Source: Trichostrongylus colubriformis (Eukaryota; Nematoda; Chromadorea; Rhabditida; Trichostrongylidae). Taken from it: a DNA stretch of 64,000 nucleotides. The notes under the pieces are model-generated. The model was not told the origin of the DNA and searched no databases. It was given only the letters and a program-made list of their open reading frames with translations. The stretch spans positions 44,440,001 to 44,504,000 of the forward strand of contig OZ022256.1 in the NCBI GenBank assembly GCA_963978905.1, in the 5' to 3' direction. The translations under genes and the position numbers were made by a program. Below are positions 16,680-28,437 of this stretch, piece by piece (positions within the stretch are counted from its first letter, which is position 1; every line of letters begins with the position of its first letter).

Positions 16680-16870
16680 TGTCTAGTTTTCATTTTCCTT
16701 ATCTATCGACTTAGCGGGCCTGGGAATCGATGCGTATCTAGTCCTTTTACGCATTTCCACATTTCCACAAAAACGTAAATTCCGCGATTCTCCTGATCGA
16801 TGCGTATCTTCGCCATTTCTGCAGATTATGCCACGTCGCAGAAACACAAATTCCATGACTATGAACGCTG
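16680..16870. repeat. Degenerate minisatellite, ATCGATGCGTATCT type
   Basis: GAATCGATGCGTATCT and TTCCACA/TTCCGC blocks recur; related to the inverted minisatellite at 45775-46430. Confidence 0.5.
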
Positions 16871-17071
16871 CCTTTCAACGCCTGCATCTTTGAAGTAAAT
16901 CCACACCAACACAACCTCTAACCGGGACTTCACCTAACCTGGTCTCCTGTGCAACACATCCTCGACATCACTCGCTTGGACTCCCTCGCCACCTGCGTGC
17001 AACCTATCGAATAGTTCTTCAGTGGTCTCCAAGAGCTCGGACTACAGCCTTAGATGTGGAGACATCGCACC

Positions 17072-17275
17072 TCATTTGCTCAGCTCTTGGTGATTGCCTG
17101 CGAAAATCTTGCAAGCAGCTTCCCAAAACGTTTCGAATCGAATACCACGTTGAGAACGAATTCGATCGCCTTTGCAGAATTTTCCGAAGCAAGCTGGACA
17201 TTTCCTTTCATACCTAACTTCATATCCTTCCGTAGCGCACGCATTCATCATGTGTTCAACACAGAAGGAAAGTGA
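17072..17275. CDS. Open on both strands; possible exon
   Basis: Both strands are open: minus encodes RIRSQRGIRFETFWEAACKI and plus ends in front of a GAAA|GTGAGT sequence at 17274. One strand may be a real exon, but I cannot decide which, and no domain is recognised. Confidence 0.2.
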
Positions 17276-17396
17276 GTGATGGTTAGGAAGGAGCCTCACA
17301 AAGCGAAATACGGGGCAGATATAAGAGAGGGTTTGCAGAGATACGCTTCTGCCTTCATAATGACCTACTTTGCAATCTACAGTCCATTTCAATTAC

Positions 17397-17490
17397 GGCT
17401 GGCAGGGCGAGGCCTACGGACTTGTATCGATCTCTCTCACCCCGCCACACACTCTCACCCAACTCTGTGGGCCACGCCCCGTCAGCCTAC
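17397..17490. repeat. Fold-back MITE family F, diverged
   Basis: GGCAGGGCGAGGCCTACGGA and TGTGGGCCACGCCCCGTCAG are inverted; related to 44631-44746. Confidence 0.5.
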
Positions 17491-17829
17491 GGGAACTGGA
17501 CTGTAATCCTTCTGTGGGTATGCCTAGTGATTTTGCAGTCCTATTCATTAATTTTATTTGTGGTAGCCGTTGTTGTACCGGGGTGGAACCGCTCAAAGGA
17601 CTTATGCTATGTCGACATAGTGCTTCGCTCCGGACTAGCCTAGGGCGTCAGATTGTTTCCAATGTGTAGTACCTGCCATAAATGTGGTAGTTTCTCGGGA
17701 TGGAGGCTCATGACCACCTCTTCTCCGGCATGAGCACGCAAAGAAGGACGTTGAGAGAGGTAAAGGGGGATCAGAAGCTATTTTCGAGGGTGCGTATGGA
17801 GATAGGGAGGGAATTCGCCACTATGCTCG

Positions 17830-18310
17830 CCGTCCAGCGGTATTTTTGAATAGGCTTCTGCATAAGCTTTAGTTGACCCCTTAAAGGCTGCGAAAGAGAA
17901 AATTTGGACGGATAGTGAAAAGTGTAGCAATATGAAGGTGGAGGTGCTCAGTAATACGATGGTGAAGAGACACGGAAGGAAATGGTTAAAAACCCAAGAA
18001 ATAGCGTTCCCTTCCTGCCGTTGATCCTCGACGCGGATGACCTTTCCGTCAAAGCGCGGGTAGTTCGGATTAGGTTTTAATTGGCATGTTGCCACTGGAT
18101 GAGCTTCAAACTGAAACTGTGAAAGCACGTCGCCATCCTTCGATGCTACCGCATACCGCGGCCGCTTTCATCGTAGCCAATCAAGAATCACGTCGCTTGG
18201 AGGCGAGGTATGTCATCTGAAGGCGTCAACCGTCACGCCTTTTCTACAACTCGGGGAGCGCTTTTCGATGGGGATTCTGCCATAAATAAGCTTTTAAGCT
18301 CATAATCCCA
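17830..18310 (-). repeat. Dispersed repeat family E
   Basis: Diverged minus-strand copy, recognised by GCGGATGACCTTTCCGTCAA near 18035 and the GGAGGCGAGG block near 18200. Confidence 0.7.
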
Positions 18311-20942
18311 TTTGAGGGGGCTTAAGTATAAATTTACACTCAAGAAATTAAACTTATAATTTCAGAATGGCATTGGGTGAGTGACGACAACGTGGTAATG
18401 AATGCTCCCCCCATCCAACTACATTAGCGGCTCCTTGAGATCGGTGACTAAAGGTACATGTGAGCAATGCGCGTTCAATTTTCTCGTCGTATGCTTCTTC
18501 ATGAAATCACCAAGCCAAGCACTAGGGGTTGGTGGAGACGACGCAACTCGACGGCGATGTACTCCTATGGAAAAGCAATTATTTACGAACATTTATACTG
18601 GGCAAAAATAGCTTCAGTCGTCGGATGAGGGAAGTGCTTTGTCTCACACCCCCATTTCAACTAATGGATTGGTCCATAAGTTCCGAACACTTTCGTTAGT
18701 TTTGGCTTCTTATTTTTTTCTATTTCACCATTCAGCGTTATATACATCGCAATCTATCTACAAAGCATTCTTATCGCATTAAGAGTAAATCGAATCTTTT
18801 AACTCCATAGACTCTTAATCGAAGGAAAATTACATGTTAGTTTTGGGGACGCCTTGGTTAGCTTCTCATTTCGTCTCCAGAAAGTGATATAAAATGATGT
18901 GAGGCGGCGTTTCATTAGCATGCAACTATTGCTGTACGATGGTTAAGGAAGAAATGCCCAGGAAGAAATGCTCCAATTTTTTCGCAGAGGGGTCAGGTAT
19001 TACCGTGCACAAAACAAGAATTCTTTCTTCTCTTCATCAGCTAAATGACGATGAGTGATGATGAACGAGTGTTCACATAAGAATTCCGCCATACATAAGG
19101 AACAGTGGGGCATCACCAAGTACATAGAAGCCACCGGTGCACAACTCTCCCATGTCCCACTAACAAGTCGAAAGCGCCAATTTCTTGATATGATGGACAC
19201 AGTCTCTCGGATCCGAGTGCAGCTCTGATCCGTCATTCGCCGCGGTCAGGGACGCAGTGTAAGGACGGAAGGTTACGTAAGCAGTCCCACTCTTAGGCAA
19301 ATTTTGCCACCAACAGTTGAGAGTTCGTATCCTGCTTCGTTTTACTAATTCTTCACCTGTTTATGGTAGATCTCAAACGGTGCACCTGAAAAGTTGGGCT
19401 TGAAAGTGCTACTTGCAAAATTGGGACCACAGCCGAGACAATGAACGACTAAATGAGCTGGCTGGCTTATCTAAATGATAAAAAGAGACCCTCAAGTAGC
19501 AAATATTCGGGATTCCTGCAAAGAATTCTACAGCATCAAATGTCAAGCGATCCGTGACTTGTGTATCGATCTAAGGCATTAACATCATGCAGAATCCTAA
19601 ATTGCACAGAACACAGATCAAAGCTAAGGTTCCCTATACAAGGGCATCGATTAGGGCTATTCGGCATGAAGTCCGGTATGAATGAACATAGAAATTTGCT
19701 CCTCTTAGGACTACTATAGTACTTGATCCATGCCGAAAGAGCTCACACTTTCGAAATGTCCAGAATAAATTCTCATAATACACACTCTGGCTGAGAAAAA
19801 TAACATCTACCCGTGTTTGACGTGATAAATTGTATTACTGTATTATATTGTTGCTCCGGTTAAACGATTTTTGGTGAATTTTGTAATTTGCAGAAATTAG
19901 TTTATTAGGACTATATTACAAGGTTGGGATTGTCAGAGCACAGCAAGCGGGTGCGTAGATGTACTTTAAATTCGTTTATAGTTAATTTAATAGTGACGTT
20001 GCTCAGAAACAGATGATCTGATTATTAGAACCAAAACCTAATGATTTGTGGTCTGGCCACATTCCCACATCATGCAGTTCTCGATGTAGTCTGTAGGTGA
20101 GCAGAGTAAGCATATTAGCATTTTCTCAGAATCCCACCTACAATGAGCTTATTGTATTGCGGAGCAGCATATGATGAGGAGGCAATGATTATAATGGCAA
20201 ATCGTACAAATCCTTTCTTTTATGATGCGTATAGGAAACACCCGTCTGCTTGATATAAATACCTCAAAATACCTCAGATATCGCTTCCTCTCAGTCTACG
20301 TGCTCTTTATGAAAAACTTGGAAAACTGCTTATTTATTGAGTACTCCCTTTCACCTCCACTGTTTCGTTTTCTTTTTGCAAGGCACTCTTTCATTCTTTC
20401 TTGAGTTACCCTCTACTGAACCCAGAAATCATTATAATCCTCCGGTCCAGCATTGAAACTAGATGTGCTGTAATTCAATGGAAGGCACTAAAATCAGGCT
20501 CTTAAAGCCCTCAAAAATAAGATTATACAGCCAATAAACAGGTATCAGTATGAGCTTGGCCAAGTGATTGCTACCGTTGCCACTGACATGGAGGGGTAGG
20601 CAGCGTCTGCAATTCCGACTTGCAGGTGATTTGTAGCCTTGCAGCGAGTGGGCATCGTGCCTCAGGAACCATACAGTCTCTGCAGCTCCGGACAGATCTG
20701 TCTACTCACGGAAGGAAAATGAGCAAAAGATTTGTGAATTCATCGTGCAGCGGCCTTATGTGGAAGAAAGAATAAATCATGGATATCAAAATCGACCTGT
20801 CGCGAGGTCAAACAACTGTGCAAAAATTTGAACAATTTTGATGGGAAGTAGATGCGTCACAAAGAATCAAGTCCAGGTATGAGAAAGGAATTAATTTCAC
20901 ATGAAGATACCGTCGGGGGTGAAATTGAGCACTAGCAAGATA
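18311..20942. other. Mostly non-coding stretch
   Basis: A minus-strand ORF at 19000-19236 has a possible donor (CACG|GTAATA) and protein-like composition but no known domain. Nothing else recognised. Confidence 0.4.
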
Positions 20943-21430
20943 CAGTAGCGATCAAAAGTAATCGGCCAAACCTTTTTTGTCATAACTTTTTTCTACTTGA
21001 CCAAAGTTGACAAAATTTTAATTTGTGGTGCCTGAACCTATTGTCAACATTTCCTTTTACTTCAGAGCCGCTTGACTCTTTTCATGGCTTTTTACAAGAA
21101 TTTACTACAAGACCACCGAAAAAAAGAAAAAGCGGCTTTCTTTGCAAAAATAAAACGAGCAAGCCTCAGAGAACATCTATCTCTTGTAGAAAGACCACGC
21201 TTTTGATGACAGCGGCACAGCAGGACGGCATAGCGATGGCACTCCAAAAACAAAAAATTTCATATAACCACGTAACTTACACCGTTGAGCGCCATAATAG
21301 TATCATCAGTAAGCTGTGTCTCCGAGTACAACATACTAAAATTTCTCTTGGATCGGTCCAGTCGCAAAAAAGTTACAAGTGGAAAACCCAAGTGAAAAAC
21401 CATTTGGCCGAATACTTTTGAGCGCTACTG
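20943..21430. mobile_element. MITE family D (Tc1/mariner type), 488 bp
   Basis: Inverted termini CAGTAGCGATCAAAAGTAAT / ATACTTTTGAGCGCTACTG flanked by TA on both sides. A 132-codon ORF inside (21023-21421) has no transposase motif and is judged non-coding. Confidence 0.85.
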
Positions 21431-22177
21431 TATATTCTTTGTGTACAAACATTTCAGTTCACAAGAGGTGATCTTAGGCGAAACTTTTTTCTGTGAAGGG
21501 CACATTGTGGGTTTTCAACTGCGACATAGCAATATTCAGAATGCTGCGAGGAAGGGGCAGCGTTTGCGGCTGGCTGACTTAGCTCTCGCTCATCTGCATA
21601 TGCCCTAACCGGCTAGTGATGCAGAGGGGATAGGACCGTTGTATATCGTTCTTTCTATACTACCTCACTGCTGACCACTTCTACTTTCAGAGTCCTTTAT
21701 TATGACGGAACCTCCTAACGGTGTCTTCAAAGGACCCCTGCTTTTGTAATCGTATATTTGTGGTGGAGCGCCTTATACTATTTCTAGTACCTCATCATCG
21801 TTATTTACTACTTTCTCTTTCATGAGCATAATCACTACATCGGACTGGTGATGCATGTGATACAATGAATGTTTATCACGGTAACGTGTGCTTGTGATAT
21901 GTTAAACACAATCCAGACATGCTCATCCTTCAACCGAAAAACCGCTATGCCCTTCCTCGCACTTTCCCTTCTTTTCCATCATAACCTTGTCGAAATAACT
22001 CAAAGACCAGTGGCGTGGTCACTACAAACGTATTGCTTTGCCAACACAGAGTTATATGTAATATGTATAAGTTAAACCTAATCCTAGGTGCTAGTGAGTT
22101 TTTTCCCGAGAAACGTCATCAACGACTCGTGACTAGACTCCGTTCATGATACAGTTTCGCTGGCTCGCTACCTCTAG
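21431..22177. other. Non-coding stretch, nothing recognised
   Basis: No domain-bearing ORF or repeat seen. Confidence 0.4.
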
Positions 22178-22380
22178 GGTGTATGCCACGGGACAAAAAT
22201 TTGTTTTGCGACGTTCGGTGTGCGACGCTATGGTGCGAGTATCGGGTGGATCCTGAAGCGATGACGATGCCCTACGCCTCATTTTAATCGCTGATCGCTT
22301 GAGGATTCAACAAATACGGCGCCCCGTGACTCGCACCATCACGTCGCGCGCTGAACGCTCACCGAATTCTCTGTAGTACT
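22178..22380 (+). mobile_element. MITE family C
   Basis: About 200 bp with long imperfect inverted halves: GGTGTATGCCACGGGACAAA at the left, TCGCACCATCACGTCGCGCG toward the right. Same order as 25366-25592. Confidence 0.65.
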
Positions 22381-23061
22381 GGCAGTTCTGTATTAGATCT
22401 CGATTAAACGCCTCGATAGTGAGCAGGATTTTTAGTTTCTATCGAGATTTGAACATGCACTCACACGTTCCAGACTGCCCCCATGCATTGTTGCCTGCGC
22501 GTCTGCGCACCTCCTTCGTGCCCCTCTGCCTCGCTGCCTGTGAAGGCAGTCACTACCTGAGTATTATCGTAGCCATATAATACCGTTCACGTTCTCTTAT
22601 TAATCAACATCGGACGTAAGAGTAAGCTCGCCAACTGTCACACCGTGACAACTCCGCTCAAAGTGGATGAAATGGAGTACGAGTCATGAGCGAAATGTTG
22701 AACTTCGTTAAGCAAGTCATCAGCTTCCCTTGGAAACCTACAAAAGTCCTTTTTGACCTCTAAGCAGGATTCCGACTCTTTTGAGCCTATATTTATATGT
22801 TAAATGGTTACTTGTCCATGTTCTGCATTAACATTATTTTTTGTGTATTTCTGGACTTGCCATACACTTTTCAGTAAGGGCATTTCGCGATATTTTTTTC
22901 TAACGCTTTGAAGCTTACTTCCTCAGGAACACTTACGAATTTGAAGAAATCACTGAATATTGACAGTCTGAGTGTTACGTTCCAGGCATTATATTGCCTT
23001 CCGGATTACCAGCGAGCAGTTCTTCTGTGGTAAAACCTTAGACATTAATGCACAGCGTAGA
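22381..23061. other. Non-coding stretch, nothing recognised
   Basis: No supported gene or repeat seen. Confidence 0.4.
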
Positions 23062-23262
23062 TTAGTTGCAAATAATTCCCTGATTCATTTCGAGAATAGT
23101 GTGTCTAAGCAATGACAATCGCATGATATCTTCAGGAAGATCATTCTGTACTTTCACGATTTGAGCTCTATGCAAACAATGAAGCGAAGCAGAGTAACGC
23201 GGAAGATGCAGAGATGACGCGAGCAACGAGACAGGGTGACATAGGCGGAGACGCAGAGACAC
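23062..23262 (-). CDS. 66-codon ORF, unknown
   Basis: The C-terminal half (VKVQNDLPEDIMRLSLLRHT, then ILEMNQGIICN and stop) looks protein-like. A different frame over the 5' half reads like a signal peptide, so the exon structure is unclear. No family recognised. Confidence 0.25.
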   Translation of the reverse strand: MSLRLRLCHPVSLLASSLHLPRYSASLHCLHRAQIVKVQNDLPEDIMRLSLLRHTILEMNQGIICN

Positions 23263-23459
23263 GCTCTACCGAAGCTACCGTAAAGTATGAACCGAGCCAA
23301 TACTCTTCCCTATCTATTATACCTTAGAAACGAAAAGGTTTATAATCATGGCTACCTGGTTAATCTACCCTATATGGAACTTCAAATAAAGTTGGTAATG
23401 AGTAATTAGGCCATACTTGTACAGCAAAAAACGAAGATCATATCCGTAATCAGCGCCTT

Positions 23460-23910
23460 TAAAGGTACACCACGCGAAAAATTGTGAGAGCTATTGCGCG
23501 TGTTACTGGATGTAGAGGCCCTTGTTCACTCACCAGTGAAGAAAAATGGATCAAAACCCTTTACCACTACCAAAAATACAGCTCACTGCAGTCAGTTCTT
23601 GTACGAGTATTGGAGATTAGAACTAGGGTTTTTGCTCGATGATATCGCGCAAAATGCTACGATATCACCTACTCTTCCACGTTGAAGCTACCTTCGCTAT
23701 TGATACGCAGCCTTATCTTGTCTTATCGCAAGTTCCCTCTCGTCTAAGCCACGTGTGATTCGGCTCGATGGGCTCAACTCGGCTCAGGTCGACGAAGCCC
23801 TGCGCAGCGGGGGTGGGGCCGCAAGAAGGGTGCAGTCTTCACGACCATCCAAAGGTCCACCTGCCCTGAGAAGGTAAGGACCACTTTGATTATCGCGTGG
23901 TGTGCCTTTA
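23460..23910 (+). mobile_element. MITE family B, 451 bp
   Basis: Termini TAAAGGTACACCACGCG and CGCGTGGTGTGCCTTTA are inverted. Internal sequence matches 31435-31853 in the opposite orientation. No transposase; class uncertain. Confidence 0.85.
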
Positions 23911-24499
23911 ACAACCTTTGCAAGCCAAGTTTCAGTGGAAATCATTAATATAAACCAATTTGAGGTCGCTAGGGTTATGATAACCGTACATATAGTGCCT
24001 CTCGATCAAACCACCGGCTAAGCAAATGAAGTAAAGTTTTCATTATCCTGTTTTGACCACTACGTACATATAAGGTATTAATAAACCACTGAGCGTGAAT
24101 TGATTGCATCGCTGGTGCTTCTCCAAAAACCACTGAAACTGCCGGCCCCCTGTAGAATCAGAATTTCCGGGGGAAACATTGGCTTTTCAAAAAGTTGTAG
24201 TTTCCTTCTTCCACTCCAGTTGAAAAGCTCCAAAAAAAAACAGGAATTGTCAGCCTTCCTGTAGAATCAGATTTTTTGGGGAAAATTTGCACAAGTTAGG
24301 GTCACTGGGTCAGCTTCAACCCCTTGACTTGGTGGGGCTATGCGAGTAATAAACTTCCAAAATGAGTAAAAAAAAAACTATTGCTCCAGAATGATTATAC
24401 GTGGCGAGCCTTCCCCTGGCAATGAAACAAACACACCCAGGCCTCACAGAAGCGGTCTTACTCAAGAACCGTTTCAACATGACTCGCACTCTCGAAATC
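23911..24499. other. Non-coding stretch with a short repeated block
   Basis: CCTGTAGAATCAGA occurs twice, about 24151 and 24259, within similar surroundings, suggesting an old local duplication. No gene recognised. Confidence 0.4.
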
Positions 24500-24660
24500 A
24501 TCGGTGGGAAAGGGGTGTCTCACTTTCTGGATCTTTACCTGTTTCATTCCGTTTTTCTATTGTCCGCACTACTTAGCACCTCGACTTTTATATTATATTC
24601 AACAAACTTTTCATATTCGGCTCGGGATATCCCCACTGTTGTCCTCTTGACGGGTTTTAT
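24500..24660 (+). repeat. Dispersed repeat family E, 3' part
   Basis: TTTTCTATTGTCCGCACTAC ... CACCTCGACTTTTATATTAT aligns with the 3' half of family E. The overlapping 91-codon ORF is a repeat shadow. Confidence 0.5.
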
Positions 24661-25365
24661 TATCGTAATGACTTGATTGACCAGCGAACAATGGGAAAGG
24701 TTTAAGCAAACATTCCTTTTCGCCAAACGCCCTCTTCTGAGGCCTAAACTTGCTTAAAGCTGTTAATTTGTAATTATGTTTGAGAATATTCATAAGTGAC
24801 TCTGGAAATAAATTTCACAAATCAAAGGTGTTATTCAGTTTTAGGCTTCTATAGGGAAAAGAAGTTCGTAGCATTAGGACGGTAAAGATTTCTTTAATAC
24901 GCTTGAAGAGAGGATTATATTCGAAGCTGAAAACAGAGCTCTTGAGAATGACGAGTACCACGTCATTCCTTTGATAAGTGTTTAATAATGGTTACATTTA
25001 AGTCTTTTCAACCCCAATATTATCTGGAAATGTTAAAAAATTCCATATGATCATGAGAAGCTATGGCAGGCTTATTTCGTCACTCTTATGCTGTGTATTT
25101 GTTCTCAAGCGTCTAATTCGTTTGCAATTACAGTTTTTTATTAGAGATATTGGTGACATTGGATGAATGCATTGAGTATTTCAAACTTCGGTCCTACTTA
25201 ATTATTACTACTCATCAAAAAAGAAAACATTGTTACTTTGAGGACATGTTCCGCTCCGGCAGGTAGCTATGGCGTTATAGCAATCTTACAGAATTTCGGG
25301 GGATCCCAGACGAAATACCTTTTCTGCAGTTATAGTATCGCTCAATGAACACTGAACCGCTCCCA

Positions 25366-25592
25366 GGTGTATTCCATTAGGACAGAACATTCGCTTTGCG
25401 ACGTTCGATCGCGTCGCGATGGTGCAGCTCATGCGCGCCGCACTGGATGGTTCCTGAAGCGACGACGGTGCTCTACGACTCATTCCAGGTGTAATCGCTT
25501 CAGAACTCAAGCAATACTGTGCCCATAGCTCGCACCATCACGTCGCACGCTGATCGCAGTCACGCGAATTTCCTGTCCTAATGGCATACACC
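25366..25592 (+). mobile_element. MITE family C, best copy (227 bp)
   Basis: Termini GGTGTATTCCATTAGGACAG and CTGTCCTAATGGCATACACC are inverted repeats that extend about 55 bp inward with mismatches. No coding content. Confidence 0.8.
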
Positions 25593-26160
25593 CGAGCGCG
25601 TGGGAGTCGATTGGTCAAATTTTCGCGCGGCCGCCCGCGGCGAGCGCGATTGTTTGTAGTTTTATCCGTTGAAACAGCAACAACCACAACATAGGCGAAA
25701 CCGGGGCTTCCAACCTGCAATCTCACGACATCAACCCAGTGCGTACTGAACGGAATTTCAATCGACTGCAGCAAGTCGTGCTGACGGCGCCGCGGTGCGA
25801 CACCGCGAAGCGAAAATTCTACCTATTGACACCTACCCCACTCCAGCGCACTCTTGCCATTGTGAGTGGAGCATGGCTACACAGTCCTTGATCTATGCTC
25901 CGCACACCTCGAGGCACGCCCTTTTTATCCAGAATCTTCTCCAGGTAATGCCGACAGGCATAGCTATTTATATAAATTAGGGTTGCTTGATTACATCTTC
26001 CACTGGAAGCAAAAATCAATAAAATTCAAACCCTTTCCATAGCTAACTAGCGCTATGGATATTTTCTCAATGCTTTATAGCCTCAGTTTCGTCCAATATC
26101 GAATTCACAGGTGATAATAGAAATTACAAGCTCAAATGCGTTACATTACAGGCTGCCGGG

Positions 26161-26239
26161 ATGTTGACGTTGGCGTTGATATCCATTCTCTGTCTACTCG
26201 CCCCGATCAGTAGCAGCCGTGCGACAGCCTCCGCAGAAG
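26161..26239 (+). CDS. Signal-peptide exon
   Basis: ATG at 26161, nine bases after an AG that could be a trans-splice acceptor. 26 codons with a strong hydrophobic core, then ATASAE and a consensus GTAAGC donor at 26240. Confidence 0.6.
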
Positions 26240-28437
26240 GTAAGCTTTGATGTTAAAGCAAAGAACCTTACCTTTCCTCCATAACGCATAGTTGGTGAGC
26301 TGTAGAGAGGCACGGACGCACAGAGACGACACTTGTCAGTGAGTGATGAAGAAGGAGTCAACAAAACTGAGCTACTATTTATCTGTCCGTCATCGAATCA
26401 ATGTTTGATTAATGACATTTACATCACGAAATCAGGTCCTGTTCCAAAAAACAAAGCACGAAATCCTCGAACATTCTACCTATCCTCTCAGAAACTTCCC
26501 TCGCTCGTTCTCGTGTGATCTCATAGCCGTAGTAGCTCATCACTTCTTTCGATACTGGCAGTATAGGTCCCTGTTTGCGTCTCAAACTAGATGAGTGGAG
26601 ACGAAAAAAACGATGAACTTATTGAACCAAAAAATCACTGATAAAAAGCAAAGATGGTCGAAATGAGGGGGTCAACGGCAATGAGAAGAAATCGTGCCGA
26701 GTATGATGGGTTGCTTGAATGCGCTGATCCTCCCGCACGAGGGTCCTGGGTGGTCAGTCCGACCGCACGCTGTCAGTGTATTCTTTGACCCCTTGTAATT
26801 TCTTATACCCAATTCTCACACCTTTCTAGTTCTTGGCATTTGGGAAGTTTTTTCTTTCTGCTTTTCTGTTTTTGCTAGGTCGGTCGAGCAGTATACGTTG
26901 TTGTGCATTGCCTAACTTTGGCAGATTGTAATTCTCCTCAAACACCATCGATTGCAAGGAAATAGAACCCATTAGATTCAGCATACTTTACTCTACGATT
27001 AAGACGCAGTACCTATTTTTTCCATTTAAAACTTTCTTTCCTTCAAGTATGAAACTGTTGAAAGATGGTTTTGACCTTCTTCCCTCTCTTTTTAGAGCCA
27101 TATCTTCTTTGAAGATGCTTCAAGTACCAAAAAATAGTAATCCGTATTGGACACATCCTATAGTTACAAGGAATAAAGCAAAATTTCCGCACCATGTTTC
27201 GTTCAATTTTGAAATAGCTCATCTTCGGATATGGAGTTTTGGGCGGAGAGGCGGGAAGCGCTGAGAACTGACCTGTTCAAGGAGGGAGAGTGTATTTCCA
27301 GTTAACTTTGTTTGGTTTCTCATGGGAGGTTGCACTGCTAAGAAAAGGGAATCACTCGTTGAATTGCGGTAGTCTGCGCTTACGACAGGTCATGAAAAAA
27401 TGATCAAGTTGTGCATCATTTCCTACCATTGTCTTTGTTGACATGAACCTGTAGGGCTACCCCCCCTGTTATCCACGACCAACAACATCCCTACAAAAGC
27501 TATTATTTTGAAATCATGCTCACTTTGCGCTGTAGTACGCGACAGACTGTACCATACCGCTTTTTAAATGAAAGGGCTCTTTAGGCGACTTCAGAACCGC
27601 CGCGGGGTTCTCACGTGCTAACTCTGGTCGAATGTATCATGTGTTGCGTATGACCGCATACATCCCAGATTTGGGTGGCCACGATTACTACCTTATTGAA
27701 TATGAGCTTCCGCTCTACCATCCCTGTATGACTGAGGCCACCCGAAATCAATTCATTCACGAGGTACGGTATATGTACTGCAGAGCGAAGCTTGGACGCA
27801 TGTTTGCAATTACCGTAACAGCCGGTCCCCACATGTACTTTCATTAGGTACACAACGTTCGCATCCGTTAAACCGCCGAAGCACTTCGAAAGGGCTGTCT
27901 GACGTGATTCCTATAAGAATTTCTTTCTTTTGTTTTCTGAGTCTCGTGCTGGAATCCTACTCCCTCTATTAAATTTGCTCAATGGCAGAAATTAGTGAAA
28001 AAACAGCTGGTTTTGAGCGCTTGAGAGGTTTGCGACCCCATTTTCAATCAGCAGAAGCCATGATTACTTGTATATATTTCCCTCATTAGTGCAATTATCC
28101 ATAAACACGATAATGAGGTACAATAGTGCTGTTTCCGAGAAGCTTATAATTCTATGAGCCAGACAAAGCCTGAACATTTCCATGTAAAAATCCATTTTCA
28201 GAGAAACCCCAGCACGATTCACCGTTTCCTGGAAGCTGTGTATTTACCTATGTTTGTTTAGATATGAGTATGGCTAGCCCGTTCGCTTCTTCAGACCTCG
28301 ACTTGGACGACAACGCGGCTCTTGTCAAACAGAAGCTTGCACAAGCTCTAAGGGTTCGATTGGCTCTTCTCACGGCTGGCTATCATCCAAAGACGTTTCC
28401 TTACCGAAGCCACATTGATCCAAGTGACTACTGGTAG
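26161..28437 (+). CDS. Candidate secreted-protein gene, three exons found
   Basis: Exon 1 (26161-26239) follows TTACATTACAG and encodes a clean signal peptide MLTLALISILCLLAPISSS, ending G|GTAAGC in phase 1. Exon 2 (27585-27763) follows GCTCTTTAG, starts with the two bases needed, and encodes MTAYIPDLGGHDYYLIEYEL and more, ending GAG|GTACGG in phase 0. Exon 3 (28262-28437) follows TTTGTTTAG and encodes DNAALVKQKLAQALRVRLAL and ends PSDYW-stop. Exon 3 needs a phase-1 partner, so a small exon is missing between 27764 and 28261 or exon 3 belongs elsewhere. No family recognised; a small secreted nematode protein is the best description. Confidence 0.5.
27585..27763 (+). CDS. Internal exon of candidate secreted protein
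   Basis: 59 codons after two phase bases. Aromatic-rich (YYLIEYELPLYHPC). The frame stays open past the donor to 27847, so intron retention or a different end is possible. Confidence 0.45.
28262..28437 (+). CDS. Terminal exon, unknown family
   Basis: After TATGTTTGTTTAG; acidic patch SDLDLDDN, then an amphipathic helix-like KQKLAQALRVRLALL, then stop TAG at 28435. The frame is also open upstream to an alternative acceptor at about 28200. Confidence 0.45.

Noticed and set aside
19260..19335. tRNA-like sequence with AGTTCGTATCC
   Set aside because: No consistent acceptor or anticodon stem could be paired.
21023..21421. 132-codon ORF in MITE D
   Set aside because: Lies entirely inside a TA-flanked MITE and has no transposase motif.
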